A stretch of 64,000 bases of DNA from Flavobacterium lacus (GTDB lineage: Bacteria > Bacteroidota > Bacteroidia > Flavobacteriales > Flavobacteriaceae). This document shows positions 51,988 through 61,299 of this stretch, one piece after another (positions within the stretch are counted from its first letter, which is position 1; each line of letters starts with the position of its first letter). Below the pieces are notes generated by a model. That model ran no database searches and was not told where the DNA came from. It saw only the letters and a list, made by a program, of their open reading frames with translations. The position numbers were made by a program, and so were the translations under genes. The stretch is from the NCBI RefSeq assembly GCF_003268815.1, contig NZ_QLSV01000001.1:1-64000 (forward strand), given 5' to 3'.

Positions 51988-52007
51988 TTGTACCTCGCTT
52001 GTACCTC
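51988..52007 (+). repeat. Right arm-type sites (two TTGTACCTC)
   Basis: TTGTACCTC at 51988-51996 and 51999-52007, 11-bp period, same orientation as the left pair. The rest of 51718-52042 is A/T rich with no gene. Confidence 0.65.
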
Positions 52008-52042
52008 CATACTTCAAAGCCCTTTAATAGTTAACTCCGCAC

Positions 52043-52079
52043 TTTCTGTATTGGGAAATAAATGACCAAAATCACCGCT
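52043..52079 (+). repeat. attR, 37-bp core repeat
   Basis: Identical to attL (23045-23081); it holds a second copy of the mnmE 3' end (FCIGK-stop) with no gene before it. Host sequence resumes at 52080. Confidence 0.95.
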
Positions 52080-52094
52080 CTTTAGTAAAATAAA

Positions 52095-52130
52095 AAACCA
52101 TCTAAGAGATTTACCCTTAGATGGCTTTTT
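52095..52130. terminator. Bidirectional terminator
   Basis: CCATCTAAG / CTTAGATGG stem with A run before and T run after. It serves the rhodopsin gene (minus) and, before insertion, would have served mnmE too. Confidence 0.85.
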
Positions 52131-52144
52131 ATAAATAAGTTTAA

Positions 52145-52870
52145 TTATTTACTAGATTTAACTGCTAAAGTGTAGATTACTAAACCAAAACCAATTTTGT
52201 TAATGGCATCAGCAATGTTGTAAACAACATCAATATTTAAGTTTAAACCATGTAAACCACTATACCAGCCGTCTGTACCTAACATATATCCTAGCGGATA
52301 AATAGACCATCCAACTAATACAAACCAACATAAAATTTTGTGAGCGGCTAAAACATCTCCGCCTGCCTCTTTAGCCAATTTTGCAGCTGCTCCTAACCAA
52401 ATGTCATAAACAATTACAAAGTAAGCTACTCCTGAAACAAATCCCCAAAATGCAGCACTGTCTCTGTAAACAGCTTCCCCTAAATAACCTGTTACTAACA
52501 TGATGATTGAAAAACCAATCATTCTCCATAGTAAAGACTGTTTTGCACCTGCAATTTTTAGAATTAAATAAAACTCAAGACACATCAAAGGCACTGTTAA
52601 CACCCAATCTACATAACGAAAAAACGTTGGTGATTCCATGTGAGAAGCCCAATAATCTCTCATGTAAAAATAATGAACAGCGGCAATAAACGTGATTAAG
52701 CCGGAAACCAAAACTGAAGTACGCCATTTTTTGTCAAACTGACTCAATGACAAAAAGAAAAAAGCTGAGGCGGCCATCATAGCCATACAGCCTACAAAAA
52801 ATGTAAATCCTACATAATCTGTAGGGTCTAACTTAGGAACTAAATCCGCTACTAACATAAAGTTTTTCAT
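52145..52870 (-). CDS. Green-absorbing proteorhodopsin
   Basis: 241 aa, seven membrane helices. Light-driven proton pump. Helix C carries RYVDWVLTVPLMCLE: Asp88 (proton acceptor), Thr92, Met96 (spectral-tuning position, equal to residue 105 of the reference protein; Leu/Met gives green, Gln gives blue) and Glu99 (donor), the DTE proton-pump set. His66 in AAVHYFYMRD matches the conserved His beside the acceptor. Lys225 in AINKIGFG carries retinal. A -7 box TAAATTTG lies at 52901-52908 on the minus strand. Divergent from blh, which makes its retinal. Confidence 0.95.
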   Translation of the reverse strand: MKNFMLVADLVPKLDPTDYVGFTFFVGCMAMMAASAFFFLSLSQFDKKWRTSVLVSGLITFIAAVHYFYMRDYWASHMESPTFFRYVDWVLTVPLMCLEFYLILKIAGAKQSLLWRMIGFSIIMLVTGYLGEAVYRDSAAFWGFVSGVAYFVIVYDIWLGAAAKLAKEAGGDVLAAHKILCWFVLVGWSIYPLGYMLGTDGWYSGLHGLNLNIDVVYNIADAINKIGFGLVIYTLAVKSSK

Positions 52871-52980
52871 AAAATTATAATTTAATTTTTTTGTTCAAAC
52901 AAATTTATAAAAGATTAAACAAAATAAAAAAACTTTTGTTTAATTTTTTTTACTTATATTTAAACAAATTTTAAAAAACC

Positions 52981-53874
52981 ATGCATAAATTTACAAATTA
53001 TTCAATAGTAGCAAGCTTCTTAGGATTATGGATTAATTCTTTCTTTACTGAGCAAGTCCAAATATTTATAGGATTTTTACTAATTTTTTCATTTGGGATT
53101 CTTCATGGAGCAAATGATTTACTATTAATTGGTCAAACAAAATCAAAGTTTAGTAATCAATCCTTTTGTAAAATTTTAGTTTATTACATCGTTGTAGTCA
53201 TTTTGGGAGCACTTTTATTTTATTTTATACCCTCGCTTGCTTTAGTATTGTTTATACTCGTTAGTGGTTATCATTTTGGAGAGCAACATTGGCAAAGTAA
53301 TAAACAAGATGGAATTAAAGTATTGAATGTAGTGTTCCATCTAATTTACGGTTTACTAATACTCAGCCTCCTATTTATTTTTCATATTAAAGAAGTTCAA
53401 CGTATTATTTTTGATATTACTAAAATTCATATTTCCTCTGATAGCATTAATTTACTTTTTTACATTTTATTAAGTATTTTTTTATCATTGTGTCTTGTAA
53501 AATATTTTAATTCAAAACCTTTCAAAAATAGAGTGTTACAAGAATTCTTATTTTTATTCGTTTTTGCCATTATTTTTAAAACATCTTCATTGATTTGGGG
53601 ATTTGCCATCTACTTTATTTTGTGGCACAGTATCCCTTCAATGATGGATCAAATCAATTATTTATACGGTTCAATTTCCTATAATAACTTTAAAAAATAT
53701 TTTAAAGCTGCTTTTTATTATTGGATTATTTCACTGGTTGGTATTTTGTTGCTGTATTTAATTTTTAAAAATGAGTATTTTTTTGATGCTCTGTTCTTCT
53801 CTTTTTTAGCCGCCATTACTTTCCCTCATGTTTGGGTAATTATAAATATGTTTAATACAAAAAAAGCGAACTAG
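52981..53874 (+). CDS. blh: Brp/Blh beta-carotene 15,15'-dioxygenase
   Basis: 297 aa, polytopic membrane enzyme that cleaves beta-carotene to two retinals. Family motifs: FSFGILHGANDLLLIG (early His), SGYHFGEQHWQSN, LWHSIPSMMDQI and TFPHVWVIINMF, which supply the metal-binding His residues. It supplies the chromophore of the adjacent proteorhodopsin. Beta-carotene synthesis genes are not in this window. Possible promoter: TTG (52937-52939), 16 nt, TATATTTA (52956-52963). The stop codon lies inside the terminator stem. Confidence 0.93.
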   Translation: MHKFTNYSIVASFLGLWINSFFTEQVQIFIGFLLIFSFGILHGANDLLLIGQTKSKFSNQSFCKILVYYIVVVILGALLFYFIPSLALVLFILVSGYHFGEQHWQSNKQDGIKVLNVVFHLIYGLLILSLLFIFHIKEVQRIIFDITKIHISSDSINLLFYILLSIFLSLCLVKYFNSKPFKNRVLQEFLFLFVFAIIFKTSSLIWGFAIYFILWHSIPSMMDQINYLYGSISYNNFKKYFKAAFYYWIISLVGILLLYLIFKNEYFFDALFFSFLAAITFPHVWVIINMFNTKKAN

Positions 53875-53892
53875 TTACAGTTCGCTTTTTTA
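53861..53892. terminator. Bidirectional terminator
   Basis: AAAAAGCGAACT / AGTTCGCTTTTT with a 6-nt loop between the convergent blh and dnaK genes. Confidence 0.9.
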
Positions 53893-53910
53893 TTCTTATG
53901 AAGGAGGAAA

Positions 53911-55797
53911 TTATTTCACTTCTTCAAAATCAACATCTTGTGTTTGATCTCCACTTGTATCAGCTTGTGGCTGAGCTTGTTGAGCACCTTGATTGTCTTG
54001 TGATTTATACATTTCTTCGGAAGCATTTTTCCATGCTTCGTTGATTTTGTCTAAAGCAGGTTGAATTGTTGCGATGTCTTTTGTTTCATAAGCCGCTTTC
54101 AACTCATTTAACGCAGCTTCAATTGGTTGCTTGTTCGCATCTGACAATTTATCGCCGTATTCTTTTAATTGACTTTCAGTTTGGAAAATCATTCCGTCTG
54201 CTTCGTTCAATTTGTCAACTCTTTCTTTTGCAATTTTATCAGCTTCCGCATTGATTTCTGCTTCTTTTTTCATTCTTTCGATTTCTTCCGGAGTTAATCC
54301 TGATGAAGCTTCGATACGAATATCATGTGATTTTCCTGTTCCTTTATCCGTTGCAGAAACTTTGATGATACCATTAGCATCAATGTCAAACGTTACTTCA
54401 ATTTGCGGAACACCTCTTGGAGCTGGCGGAATTCCGTCTAAATGGAAACGACCAATTGTTTTGTTGTCATTTGCCATTGGTCTTTCTCCTTGCAACACGT
54501 GAATTTCAACCGATGGTTGGTTATCCGCAGCTGTAGAGAAAACTTGTGATTTTTTGGTTGGAATGGTTGTATTCGACTCAATTAATTTGGTCATTACACT
54601 TCCCATTGTTTCAATCCCTAATGATAAAGGCGTAACATCCAATAACAATACATCTTTTACATCACCACTTAAAACACCACCTTGAATAGCAGCACCAATT
54701 GCCACAACTTCATCAGGATTTACACCTTTGGATGGTTTTTTTCCAAAATATTTTTCAACTTGTTCTTGAATAACCGGCATTCTGGTTGAACCTCCAACTA
54801 AGATTACTTCATCAATGTCTGAAGTTGATAAACCTGCATCTTTTAATGCTTTTACAACCGGTTCCATTGAACGTTTTACTAAACTTTCAGCCAATTGCTC
54901 AAATTTAGCTCTGGTTAATGATTTTACCAAGTGTTTTGGTCCACTTGCTGTAGCTGTTACATAAGGCAAGTTAATTTCTGTTTGTGTAGAAGATGATAAT
55001 TCAATCTTCGCTTTTTCAGCTGCTTCTTTCAAACGTTGCAAAGCCATTGGGTCTTTACGTAAATCGATACCCTCTTCGCTGTTGAAGTCGTTGGCCAACC
55101 AATCGATGATTACTTGGTCAAAATCGTCTCCACCTAAATGAGTATCTCCATTTGTTGATAATACTTCAAAAACGCCATCACCTAATTCAAGTACAGAAAT
55201 ATCAAATGTACCTCCACCTAAATCGTACACTGCAATTTTTTGATCTTTTCCGGCTTTATCCAAACCATAAGCTAACGCAGCAGCAGTTGGTTCGTTGATA
55301 ATTCTCATTACTTTTAAACCGGCAATTTCTCCCGCTTCTTTTGTAGCTTGACGTTGAGCATCGTTAAAATAGGCAGGAACAGTGATAACCGCTTCGGTTA
55401 CTGTTTGACCTAAATAATCCTCAGCCGTTTTTTTCATTTTTTGAAGTGTCATTGCTGACAATTCTTGTGGTGTATATAAACGACCATCAATATCCACACG
55501 TGGCGTATCGTTGTCACCTTTTACCACTTTATACGCTACATTTCCAGCCTCTTTTGCACTTTCAGTATATTTATTACCCATAAAACGTTTGATAGACGCA
55601 ATGGTTTTGGTTGGATTAGTTACCGCTTGTCTCTTGGCAGGGTCACCTACTTTGATTTCACCACCGTCAACAAATGCAATAACAGATGGCGTAGTTCTTT
55701 TACCTTCAGCATTTGCAATTACTACCGGTTCTCCACCTTCCATTACGGATACACAAGAGTTGGTAGTTCCTAAATCGATTCCAATTATTTTACTCAT
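53911..55797 (-). CDS. dnaK: Chaperone DnaK (Hsp70)
   Basis: 628 aa. ATPase domain with [47 protein letters not shown] and [11 protein letters not shown]; substrate-binding domain with [13 protein letters not shown] and [16 protein letters not shown]-terminal lid ending DVDFEEVK. Folds and refolds proteins with DnaJ and GrpE, which are not adjacent here. Normal length. Cytoplasmic. Confidence 0.98.
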   Translation of the reverse strand: MSKIIGIDLGTTNSCVSVMEGGEPVVIANAEGKRTTPSVIAFVDGGEIKVGDPAKRQAVTNPTKTIASIKRFMGNKYTESAKEAGNVAYKVVKGDNDTPRVDIDGRLYTPQELSAMTLQKMKKTAEDYLGQTVTEAVITVPAYFNDAQRQATKEAGEIAGLKVMRIINEPTAAALAYGLDKAGKDQKIAVYDLGGGTFDISVLELGDGVFEVLSTNGDTHLGGDDFDQVIIDWLANDFNSEEGIDLRKDPMALQRLKEAAEKAKIELSSSTQTEINLPYVTATASGPKHLVKSLTRAKFEQLAESLVKRSMEPVVKALKDAGLSTSDIDEVILVGGSTRMPVIQEQVEKYFGKKPSKGVNPDEVVAIGAAIQGGVLSGDVKDVLLLDVTPLSLGIETMGSVMTKLIESNTTIPTKKSQVFSTAADNQPSVEIHVLQGERPMANDNKTIGRFHLDGIPPAPRGVPQIEVTFDIDANGIIKVSATDKGTGKSHDIRIEASSGLTPEEIERMKKEAEINAEADKIAKERVDKLNEADGMIFQTESQLKEYGDKLSDANKQPIEAALNELKAAYETKDIATIQPALDKINEAWKNASEEMYKSQDNQGAQQAQPQADTSGDQTQDVDFEEVK

Positions 55798-55885
55798 AAT
55801 TTTTTAATTTGTATGTCTTGTTTTTAAATTCGTTTTTCAAAACTTGATTTGCAAAGGACAAGGATTATGCCAAGTGAGAAATTTA

Positions 55886-55947
55886 AAAAGAAATGTCATA
55901 TATCGATTGAAGATTCAGAAAAAATATGACATTATGACATTTCTTTT
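55886..55947. promoter_or_regulatory. Inverted repeat with TGTCATA units
   Basis: Perfect 15-bp arms AAAAGAAATGTCATA (55886-55900) and TATGACATTTCTTTT (55933-55947). Further copies of TGTCATA or its complement lie at 55925, 56031 and, as TGTCATG, 56077. All are in the 283-nt spacer between dnaK and the cupin gene; no gene is seen there. They may be operator sites of dnaK or of the cupin gene. Confidence 0.45.
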
Positions 55948-56080
55948 GTATCTATTTAAAATATTACTAGTTATAGTAGTAAAAAAAACATGTGAATTAT
56001 ACAATTCATTCTATGATTTAAGAAACAATTTGTCATATTAAAGCACCAACTTTACCAAAGTAAGAAATAAAAAAAATGTC

Positions 56081-56479
56081 ATGAAAAAAAATAAAGTAAA
56101 CGATAAAAGCTCACTTGGTCATATACTAGGTGCTGAATTAGAAAAAGGCGAGCCGCATATTATAGTAGAAATAATTGAATATGCTCCACACGCTATTGAA
56201 AGTAAAACAATCATCAGGAAGTCCACAGGAAATGTTACCGCCAAATCTTTTGATGAAGGAGAAGAATTATGTGAAAAAACGATTCCATTTGATACTTATG
56301 TTCAAATTATTCATGGTGTTGCAAGCGTGACAATAGATAAAAAAGAACATAGTTTAAAGCTTGGCCATGGTATTGTAATTCCTGCACATTCCCATCACTG
56401 TTTTAATGCCAATGAAAAGTTTAAAATGATTTCTACCATTATAAAAAGTGGTTATGAAGATATGAATGTCGGCATTTAA
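56081..56479 (+). CDS. Cupin domain protein
   Basis: 132 aa, no signal peptide. A single cupin barrel (about 45-115): YVQIIHGVASVTIDKKEH and LGHGIVIPAHSHHCFNANEKFKM, with His-rich motif that may bind a metal. The N-terminus KSSLGHILGAELEKGEP is typical of a group of small cupins. Substrate unknown. Downstream gene is convergent, 3 bp away. TGTCATG overlaps the start region. Confidence 0.82.
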   Translation: MKKNKVNDKSSLGHILGAELEKGEPHIIVEIIEYAPHAIESKTIIRKSTGNVTAKSFDEGEELCEKTIPFDTYVQIIHGVASVTIDKKEHSLKLGHGIVIPAHSHHCFNANEKFKMISTIIKSGYEDMNVGI

Positions 56480-56482
56480 AAC

Positions 56483-58981
56483 TTATTCAACCAAGAATAA
56501 AGCATTACTAAACAATAAATTACCATTTTCCCAAAATCCTCTAAACAACGGATTATCAATCATATAAATCACTTTTCCGTTTCCGTGATAATCAACGGCA
56601 AATGAAACGGTTTCTTGCAATGATTTTTTTAATTTGTTGCCAATGAATCCAAAACTTTGGTAATTTTTGGGAACATAAATGACATTTTGAGCCCCTTTTA
56701 AGAGTTTAAAATTGGAATCATTCGTTTTCAAACTGAAATATTTTTCACCTAATCCAAACGTTAACGGATGACTCGCATCAATTGAATTTTCAATAATTGC
56801 TCCCGGAATATAACCCGAAATCGAACGTCTTTCACTTCCTTCAAAATCAAGAAAACGATCTAATAATTCTTGTTCTTCAATGAATTTTTGAGCTTCTGCT
56901 TTTTCATCTTCTGTGGCAAATTTTGTTAAATGATAACCAGGACGGTCCTCAAATTGACCCACAGCACCACCGATTGCAATGACTTTTCCACCTTTGGAAA
57001 TAAAACTATCGATTGAAGTCTTTTGACTGTCTGAAAAACCATACCAACCTTCGGGTAAAATTAATGTGTTGTAATCGGCTAAGTTTACACGATTAAAATG
57101 TTGCATTTCAACAGTACTCATCGGATATTCAATCACTTGATCCATAAAAAACCAAACTTGTCCGAAATCGATATTACTGACTCCGCTTCCACCTAACACC
57201 AATACTTTTGGTGCTTTTAATAATGGATAACTTTCGCCCCCTAAATCACCACCATTACTGGCAAAACCACTTTCTAACGCGACGTAATCATATTTTTCTT
57301 GTATTAAATTCTGAATCGTCTCTTCAAAATTTTGCACTTTCGAATTATCGCCTTTCGTCACAATCAAGCCACCTCTTTCGATTTTTAAATCTCCAAAATA
57401 AACTTCTTTTCTCGCCGAACGAACTTTGATATTTCCTTGATGCAACAAACTCAACACACGAGCTGAACTTCTATTATTCCAAGGAATATAAAACGCATAA
57501 GCATTCGGAACTATTGTAGGTGCACTGAAATCTAACCTTGTTTTTGTTTTAACGGGCAAATTTCCTTTCACGGCAAAACTTTCCACGCCATACGCCAATG
57601 GCAACGACCAAGCTGTGATGTCATACGACAAACTATCGGTTAATTTATGATGCGGTTCAAATAAAACTTGCGTTAAAACCGATCTTGGTTGATCTACTTT
57701 AATAATCAAATCATTCGGTTCGATTGTAAACGATTTTTCTTTATTGGATTGATAATGATAACCGGAAAGTTTCTTCGTTTCATCTGTAAAGGCAGTTTCA
57801 ATTCTATTTCGATTAAGTAATACAGAAAGTTCTAAATTTTTCGGACTATTTTTTACGATGTACGTTTGGTATTTTCCTTTTGGTTTGGTTCGATTATCTT
57901 TAAAATAAGCTCTAAACGCTTTAGTTAAAACATCTTTTTGCACGTTAGAAAGTTCAACCACGGTTAGAATGGCTTTGGTATGATGATTAATTCTGTCCTG
58001 CAAAGTCAATACTTCACCATTTTTTAATAAAACAGCTCTTCCTGCTCCAATTCCGCCTTGTTCATACGTCATTCCTACCGCTCCATTGTAGCATGGATAC
58101 GTGTCGCCATAACTCGGATAAAACAAATCAAATCGTTCGCCGGAATAATACATCCAACCTTCTTTATCAAACTTTTTAGAGGTAATCTCCCCTATTTTTT
58201 TATGAAAATCCCGCTGAAAAGGAGCAATTTGTTCGTGATAGGGTTCAGCTGCCGGTGGAAAAAAATAGGGTTCATTATAACCCATTTCGTGCACATCGGC
58301 ATGTATCATCGGCATCCATTGATGATACAAATCCATTCGCAATTGCGTTTCCAATTGTGTTTGCCAAGCCCAATCGCGGTTTAAATCATACACATAATGA
58401 TTTTGTCTTCCGCCCGGCCAAGGTTCCATATGCTCTCGGTCTGAAACTCCGGGATGCGTTTTCTTGCCCGAAATATCGCGAAGCCAATTCGCATAACGTG
58501 AAAAACCATCGGGATTTAAACATGGGTCTAAAATGACAACAATGTCTTCTAACCACTTTTTTGTTTCTTTATTATTTGGGTTTATCAGTTCATAAGCAAC
58601 GGATAACGCACTCTCAATTGCTCCAATTTCATTACCGTGCACATTAAAACTCAACCAAACAATTGTTTTTGATTTTGAATTATTTTTGGTTGAAAAAAGT
58701 CCGATTTCATACAAATGATTCTTTCGGATTTCTTCTAAATTTTTTAAATTTTCCGGTGTTGAAATATAATAGGCATTCAAATTTCTTTCCTGCGTTGTTT
58801 CACCATATTTCTGATGCTGAATCCAATCTGAATTTTTAACTAATTGATCAAAATAAGCTTCCACTTGATGATAATAGGTCACTTGTTTTCCATAATTAGG
58901 TAAAAATTCTGATGGCGATTTGGGTTGTGAAAATCCAATTAAACATACAAAAAACAGAAGTAGGTTAAAAAATCGATTCAT
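56483..58981 (-). CDS. Exported M14 zinc carboxypeptidase
   Basis: About 832 aa from MNRFFNLLLFFVCLIGFSQ, a signal peptide (the longer start at 59002 adds seven residues). Peptidase M14 domain: zinc site H-x-x-E in VHGNEIGAIES, LDPCLNPDGFSRY and the second zinc His in IHADVHEMGYNEPYFFPP, then the catalytic Glu in GMTYEQGGIG. The C-terminal part (about 560-830) has a glutamine-amidotransferase-like fold (KVLVLGGSGVSNIDFG, LILPEGWYG, GGKVIAIGGAVG). Such two-domain exported M14 proteins are common in Bacteroidetes. Probably degrades peptides outside the inner membrane. Confidence 0.9.
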   Translation of the reverse strand: MNRFFNLLLFFVCLIGFSQPKSPSEFLPNYGKQVTYYHQVEAYFDQLVKNSDWIQHQKYGETTQERNLNAYYISTPENLKNLEEIRKNHLYEIGLFSTKNNSKSKTIVWLSFNVHGNEIGAIESALSVAYELINPNNKETKKWLEDIVVILDPCLNPDGFSRYANWLRDISGKKTHPGVSDREHMEPWPGGRQNHYVYDLNRDWAWQTQLETQLRMDLYHQWMPMIHADVHEMGYNEPYFFPPAAEPYHEQIAPFQRDFHKKIGEITSKKFDKEGWMYYSGERFDLFYPSYGDTYPCYNGAVGMTYEQGGIGAGRAVLLKNGEVLTLQDRINHHTKAILTVVELSNVQKDVLTKAFRAYFKDNRTKPKGKYQTYIVKNSPKNLELSVLLNRNRIETAFTDETKKLSGYHYQSNKEKSFTIEPNDLIIKVDQPRSVLTQVLFEPHHKLTDSLSYDITAWSLPLAYGVESFAVKGNLPVKTKTRLDFSAPTIVPNAYAFYIPWNNRSSARVLSLLHQGNIKVRSARKEVYFGDLKIERGGLIVTKGDNSKVQNFEETIQNLIQEKYDYVALESGFASNGGDLGGESYPLLKAPKVLVLGGSGVSNIDFGQVWFFMDQVIEYPMSTVEMQHFNRVNLADYNTLILPEGWYGFSDSQKTSIDSFISKGGKVIAIGGAVGQFEDRPGYHLTKFATEDEKAEAQKFIEEQELLDRFLDFEGSERRSISGYIPGAIIENSIDASHPLTFGLGEKYFSLKTNDSNFKLLKGAQNVIYVPKNYQSFGFIGNKLKKSLQETVSFAVDYHGNGKVIYMIDNPLFRGFWENGNLLFSNALFLVE

Positions 58982-59096
58982 TTTAAAAAAATTAGAAGTC
59001 AAATATAGGTTATTTTTTGAACGGTTGAACTGAAAAGTGAATTCACAAACTAATAAAGAAAAGTTAATTTTTCAATTCTATTTTTAAGAAACTCGT

Positions 59097-59128
59097 TTGA
59101 ATAAGCAATAAACAAAACACTATATTTG
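59097..59128 (+). promoter_or_regulatory. sdaA promoter
   Basis: TTG (59097-59099), 21 nt, TATATTTG (59121-59128), 22 nt upstream of the ATG. Confidence 0.55.
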
Positions 59129-59150
59129 CCTTTACTAAATCGTTTGCGTT

Positions 59151-60575
59151 ATGGAAGAATGTATTTCTGTTTTTGATATGCTTAAAATTGGTGTTGGACC
59201 ATCGAGTTCGCACACGCTCGGACCGTGGAGAGCTGCTGAGCGGTTTTTGGCCGAATGCAGAGAAGAAAGCATTCTGAATCAAGCCATTAGAGTCAAAGTC
59301 GATTTATATGGCTCGCTTTCCTTAACGGGAAAAGGGCATGCCACCGACTTAGCAATAGTATTAGGACTAAGTGGACAAGATCCGGAAACCATCCCGATTG
59401 CTGACATTGATGGAATTGTTCAATCGGTAAAAACTTCCAAAAAAATCAATCTGGGAAATGAAATCCAAGTTGATTTTAATTTTGAAAATGATATTGTTTT
59501 CAACCGAAATTTTCTTCCTTTTCATGCTAATGGTTTGACTTTTACTTTATTTACTCATGATAAAGAGTTTAGTGAAACCTATTATTCAATTGGTGGCGGA
59601 TTTGTGGTGAAAGAAGAACGAACCAATGCCAAAAAGAAATTAGAGATAAAATGTGCTTTCCCCTATCCTATTCAAAAAGCAGATGAATTATTAGAATTTT
59701 GTAAAAAAGAAAATAAATCGATTTCTGAAATTGTCTATGAAAATGAAAAATCGATGCGTTCCGAAGAAGAAATTAACTACGAGTTAATGCGAATTTGGGA
59801 CACGATGTTAGAATGCATTTACATCGGTTGTCACTCCGAAGGAATTTTGCCCGGCGGATTAAACGTTCGTCGAAGAGCATTTGATATGCACGAAGGTTTA
59901 AAAGGAACTATTCCGTATTCAAATCCGCAAGAATGGCTGGAAACCATTCGTAAAACAGAAGTGAAGTTTAGACAAATTCTAAAGTGGGTAAGCTGTTTTG
60001 CGTTGGCCGTTAACGAAGTAAATGCTGCTTTAGGTCGTGTTGTGACCGCTCCAACCAACGGAAGTGCGGGTGTAATTCCGTCCGTTTTAATGTATTATTT
60101 AGTGATTGAAAACCACGAAGCCGGTGAAAAAGAAATCAAACAATTTCTACTTGTTGCAGGAGAAATTGGTAGTATTTTCAAAAAAGGAGCGACAATTTCT
60201 GCCGCAATGGGCGGTTGTCAAGCTGAAATTGGCGTATCCAGTGCGATGGCAGCAGCAGCGTTGTGTGAATTGATGGGTGGAACACCTGCTCAAGTGACGA
60301 TGGCTGCCGAAATTGCGATGGAACATCATTTAGGAATGACGTGTGATCCGATTGGCGGATTGGTTCAAATTCCGTGTATCGAACGCAATACGATGGGAGC
60401 AATTAAAGCGATTAATGCCGCTGAATTAGCTTTGGAAACCGATGCAAACAACGCGAAAGTTCCGTTAGATAAAGTAATCAATACGATGTGGGAAACCGCT
60501 AAAGATATGAACTCCAAATACAAAGAAACCAGCGAAGGCGGATTGGCAGTTGGAGTGAATTTGGCCGATTGTTAA
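59151..60575 (+). CDS. sdaA: L-serine ammonia-lyase (iron-sulfur)
   Basis: 474 aa. Converts L-serine to pyruvate and ammonia. Beta domain first (MEECISVFDMLKIGVGPSSSHT), alpha domain after about 190 with cluster Cys in MGGCQAEIGVSSAMAAAAL and MTCDPIGGLVQIPCIERN, plus APTNGSAGVIPSVLMYYL. One-chain form with both domains. Iron-sulfur site predicted to be [4Fe-4S]. The K+ channel gene follows at 7 bp and may be co-transcribed. With glyA it belongs to serine/glycine metabolism, although the two are far apart. Confidence 0.96.
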   Translation: MEECISVFDMLKIGVGPSSSHTLGPWRAAERFLAECREESILNQAIRVKVDLYGSLSLTGKGHATDLAIVLGLSGQDPETIPIADIDGIVQSVKTSKKINLGNEIQVDFNFENDIVFNRNFLPFHANGLTFTLFTHDKEFSETYYSIGGGFVVKEERTNAKKKLEIKCAFPYPIQKADELLEFCKKENKSISEIVYENEKSMRSEEEINYELMRIWDTMLECIYIGCHSEGILPGGLNVRRRAFDMHEGLKGTIPYSNPQEWLETIRKTEVKFRQILKWVSCFALAVNEVNAALGRVVTAPTNGSAGVIPSVLMYYLVIENHEAGEKEIKQFLLVAGEIGSIFKKGATISAAMGGCQAEIGVSSAMAAAALCELMGGTPAQVTMAAEIAMEHHLGMTCDPIGGLVQIPCIERNTMGAIKAINAAELALETDANNAKVPLDKVINTMWETAKDMNSKYKETSEGGLAVGVNLADC

Positions 60576-60582
60576 ATTAAGG

Positions 60583-61272
60583 ATGATACTAGATTCAATA
60601 AAAAAAATCAAAAAATTCTGGTTATCCGACACCAGTTTCATCAGTTTACTGATCGTTTTATTGTGTCTGAATTTTATTGTTCCGGTTTTAATAGATGCAG
60701 AAATAATTGGAGAATATTCACTCAATGCTATTTATCTCTTTCTTTTTTTAATTGGAATTTTCTCGTCTGATCATTTATGGTTTAAAGTATTAACGATAAG
60801 TTTTTTTCTACTTCAGGTCATATTACGCTTCATTCGTTTTAGCGATTCGGATACCGAATTCTATTTTTGGGAACAAGTCGTAATACTAATGAACCTCATT
60901 TTACTGATTATTGTCAACTTAAAATTGCTTTTCAGAGATAAGGAAATCACGTATTACAGAATTATTGGTGCTGTGAATGTTTATTTAATGTTGGGTTTAA
61001 TTGGTGTATCACTATTAGAAATTATTCATTTAGTCTTCGGGAACTCACTAGAAGGCAGTTGGAAACCCGACGAAGAAACACTCAATTTTCCTAACTTTAT
61101 TTATTACAGTATGACCAGTTTAACAACCGTTGGTTATGGTGATTTAATTCCAATCAATGCGGCTGCTAGGATGACATCCGTCTTTTTGTCTGCAGTTGGA
61201 ATTTTATATCCTGCCGTGGTTATTTCCAATCTTATTTCAACTGGGATGGCTAAGAAAAAAGAGGATCAATAA
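60583..61272 (+). CDS. Potassium channel family protein
   Basis: 229 aa membrane protein with about six hydrophobic segments and a C-terminal pore loop YSMTSLTTVGYGDLIPINAAAR, where TVGYGD is the K+ selectivity filter. The first TM segments lack the regular Arg/Lys spacing of a strong voltage sensor. Ends shortly after the last helix (AKKKEDQ), with no RCK domain. Follows sdaA. Confidence 0.88.
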   Translation: MILDSIKKIKKFWLSDTSFISLLIVLLCLNFIVPVLIDAEIIGEYSLNAIYLFLFLIGIFSSDHLWFKVLTISFFLLQVILRFIRFSDSDTEFYFWEQVVILMNLILLIIVNLKLLFRDKEITYYRIIGAVNVYLMLGLIGVSLLEIIHLVFGNSLEGSWKPDEETLNFPNFIYYSMTSLTTVGYGDLIPINAAARMTSVFLSAVGILYPAVVISNLISTGMAKKKEDQ

Positions 61273-61299
61273 AATTAAAAATTGAAAAATAATTACTTT

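Larger units (their letters stand above)
23045..52079 (+). mobile_element. 29 kb integrative element in mnmE 3' end
   Basis: Perfect 37-bp direct repeats (23045-23081 and 52043-52079) bound a block that contains a tyrosine recombinase next to the left end, HTH/excisionase-like genes, a primase-helicase, and about 20 kb of defence genes, all on the plus strand. The repeat carries the last mnmE codons (FCIGK and stop). Doubled TTGTACCTC sites lie just inside both ends. Composition inside is visibly more A/T rich than in the flanks. No conjugation (tra, relaxase) gene or structural phage gene is seen, so it is an integrative element that is either non-conjugative or mobilised in trans. Confidence 0.92.

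Noticed and set aside
52043-52060. Second, broken mnmE gene at attR
   Set aside because: Only the last six codons are present as part of the attachment repeat; mnmE itself is whole at 21642-23063.
23045-52079. Prophage
   Set aside because: No capsid, portal, terminase, tail or lysis genes; only integration, replication and defence genes.
23045-52079. Conjugative element (ICE)
   Set aside because: No relaxase, VirD4/VirB4 or tra-type genes are seen in the 29 kb.
55844-56041. 65-aa frame in the dnaK-cupin spacer
   Set aside because: Runs through the inverted repeat; no recognisable protein features.
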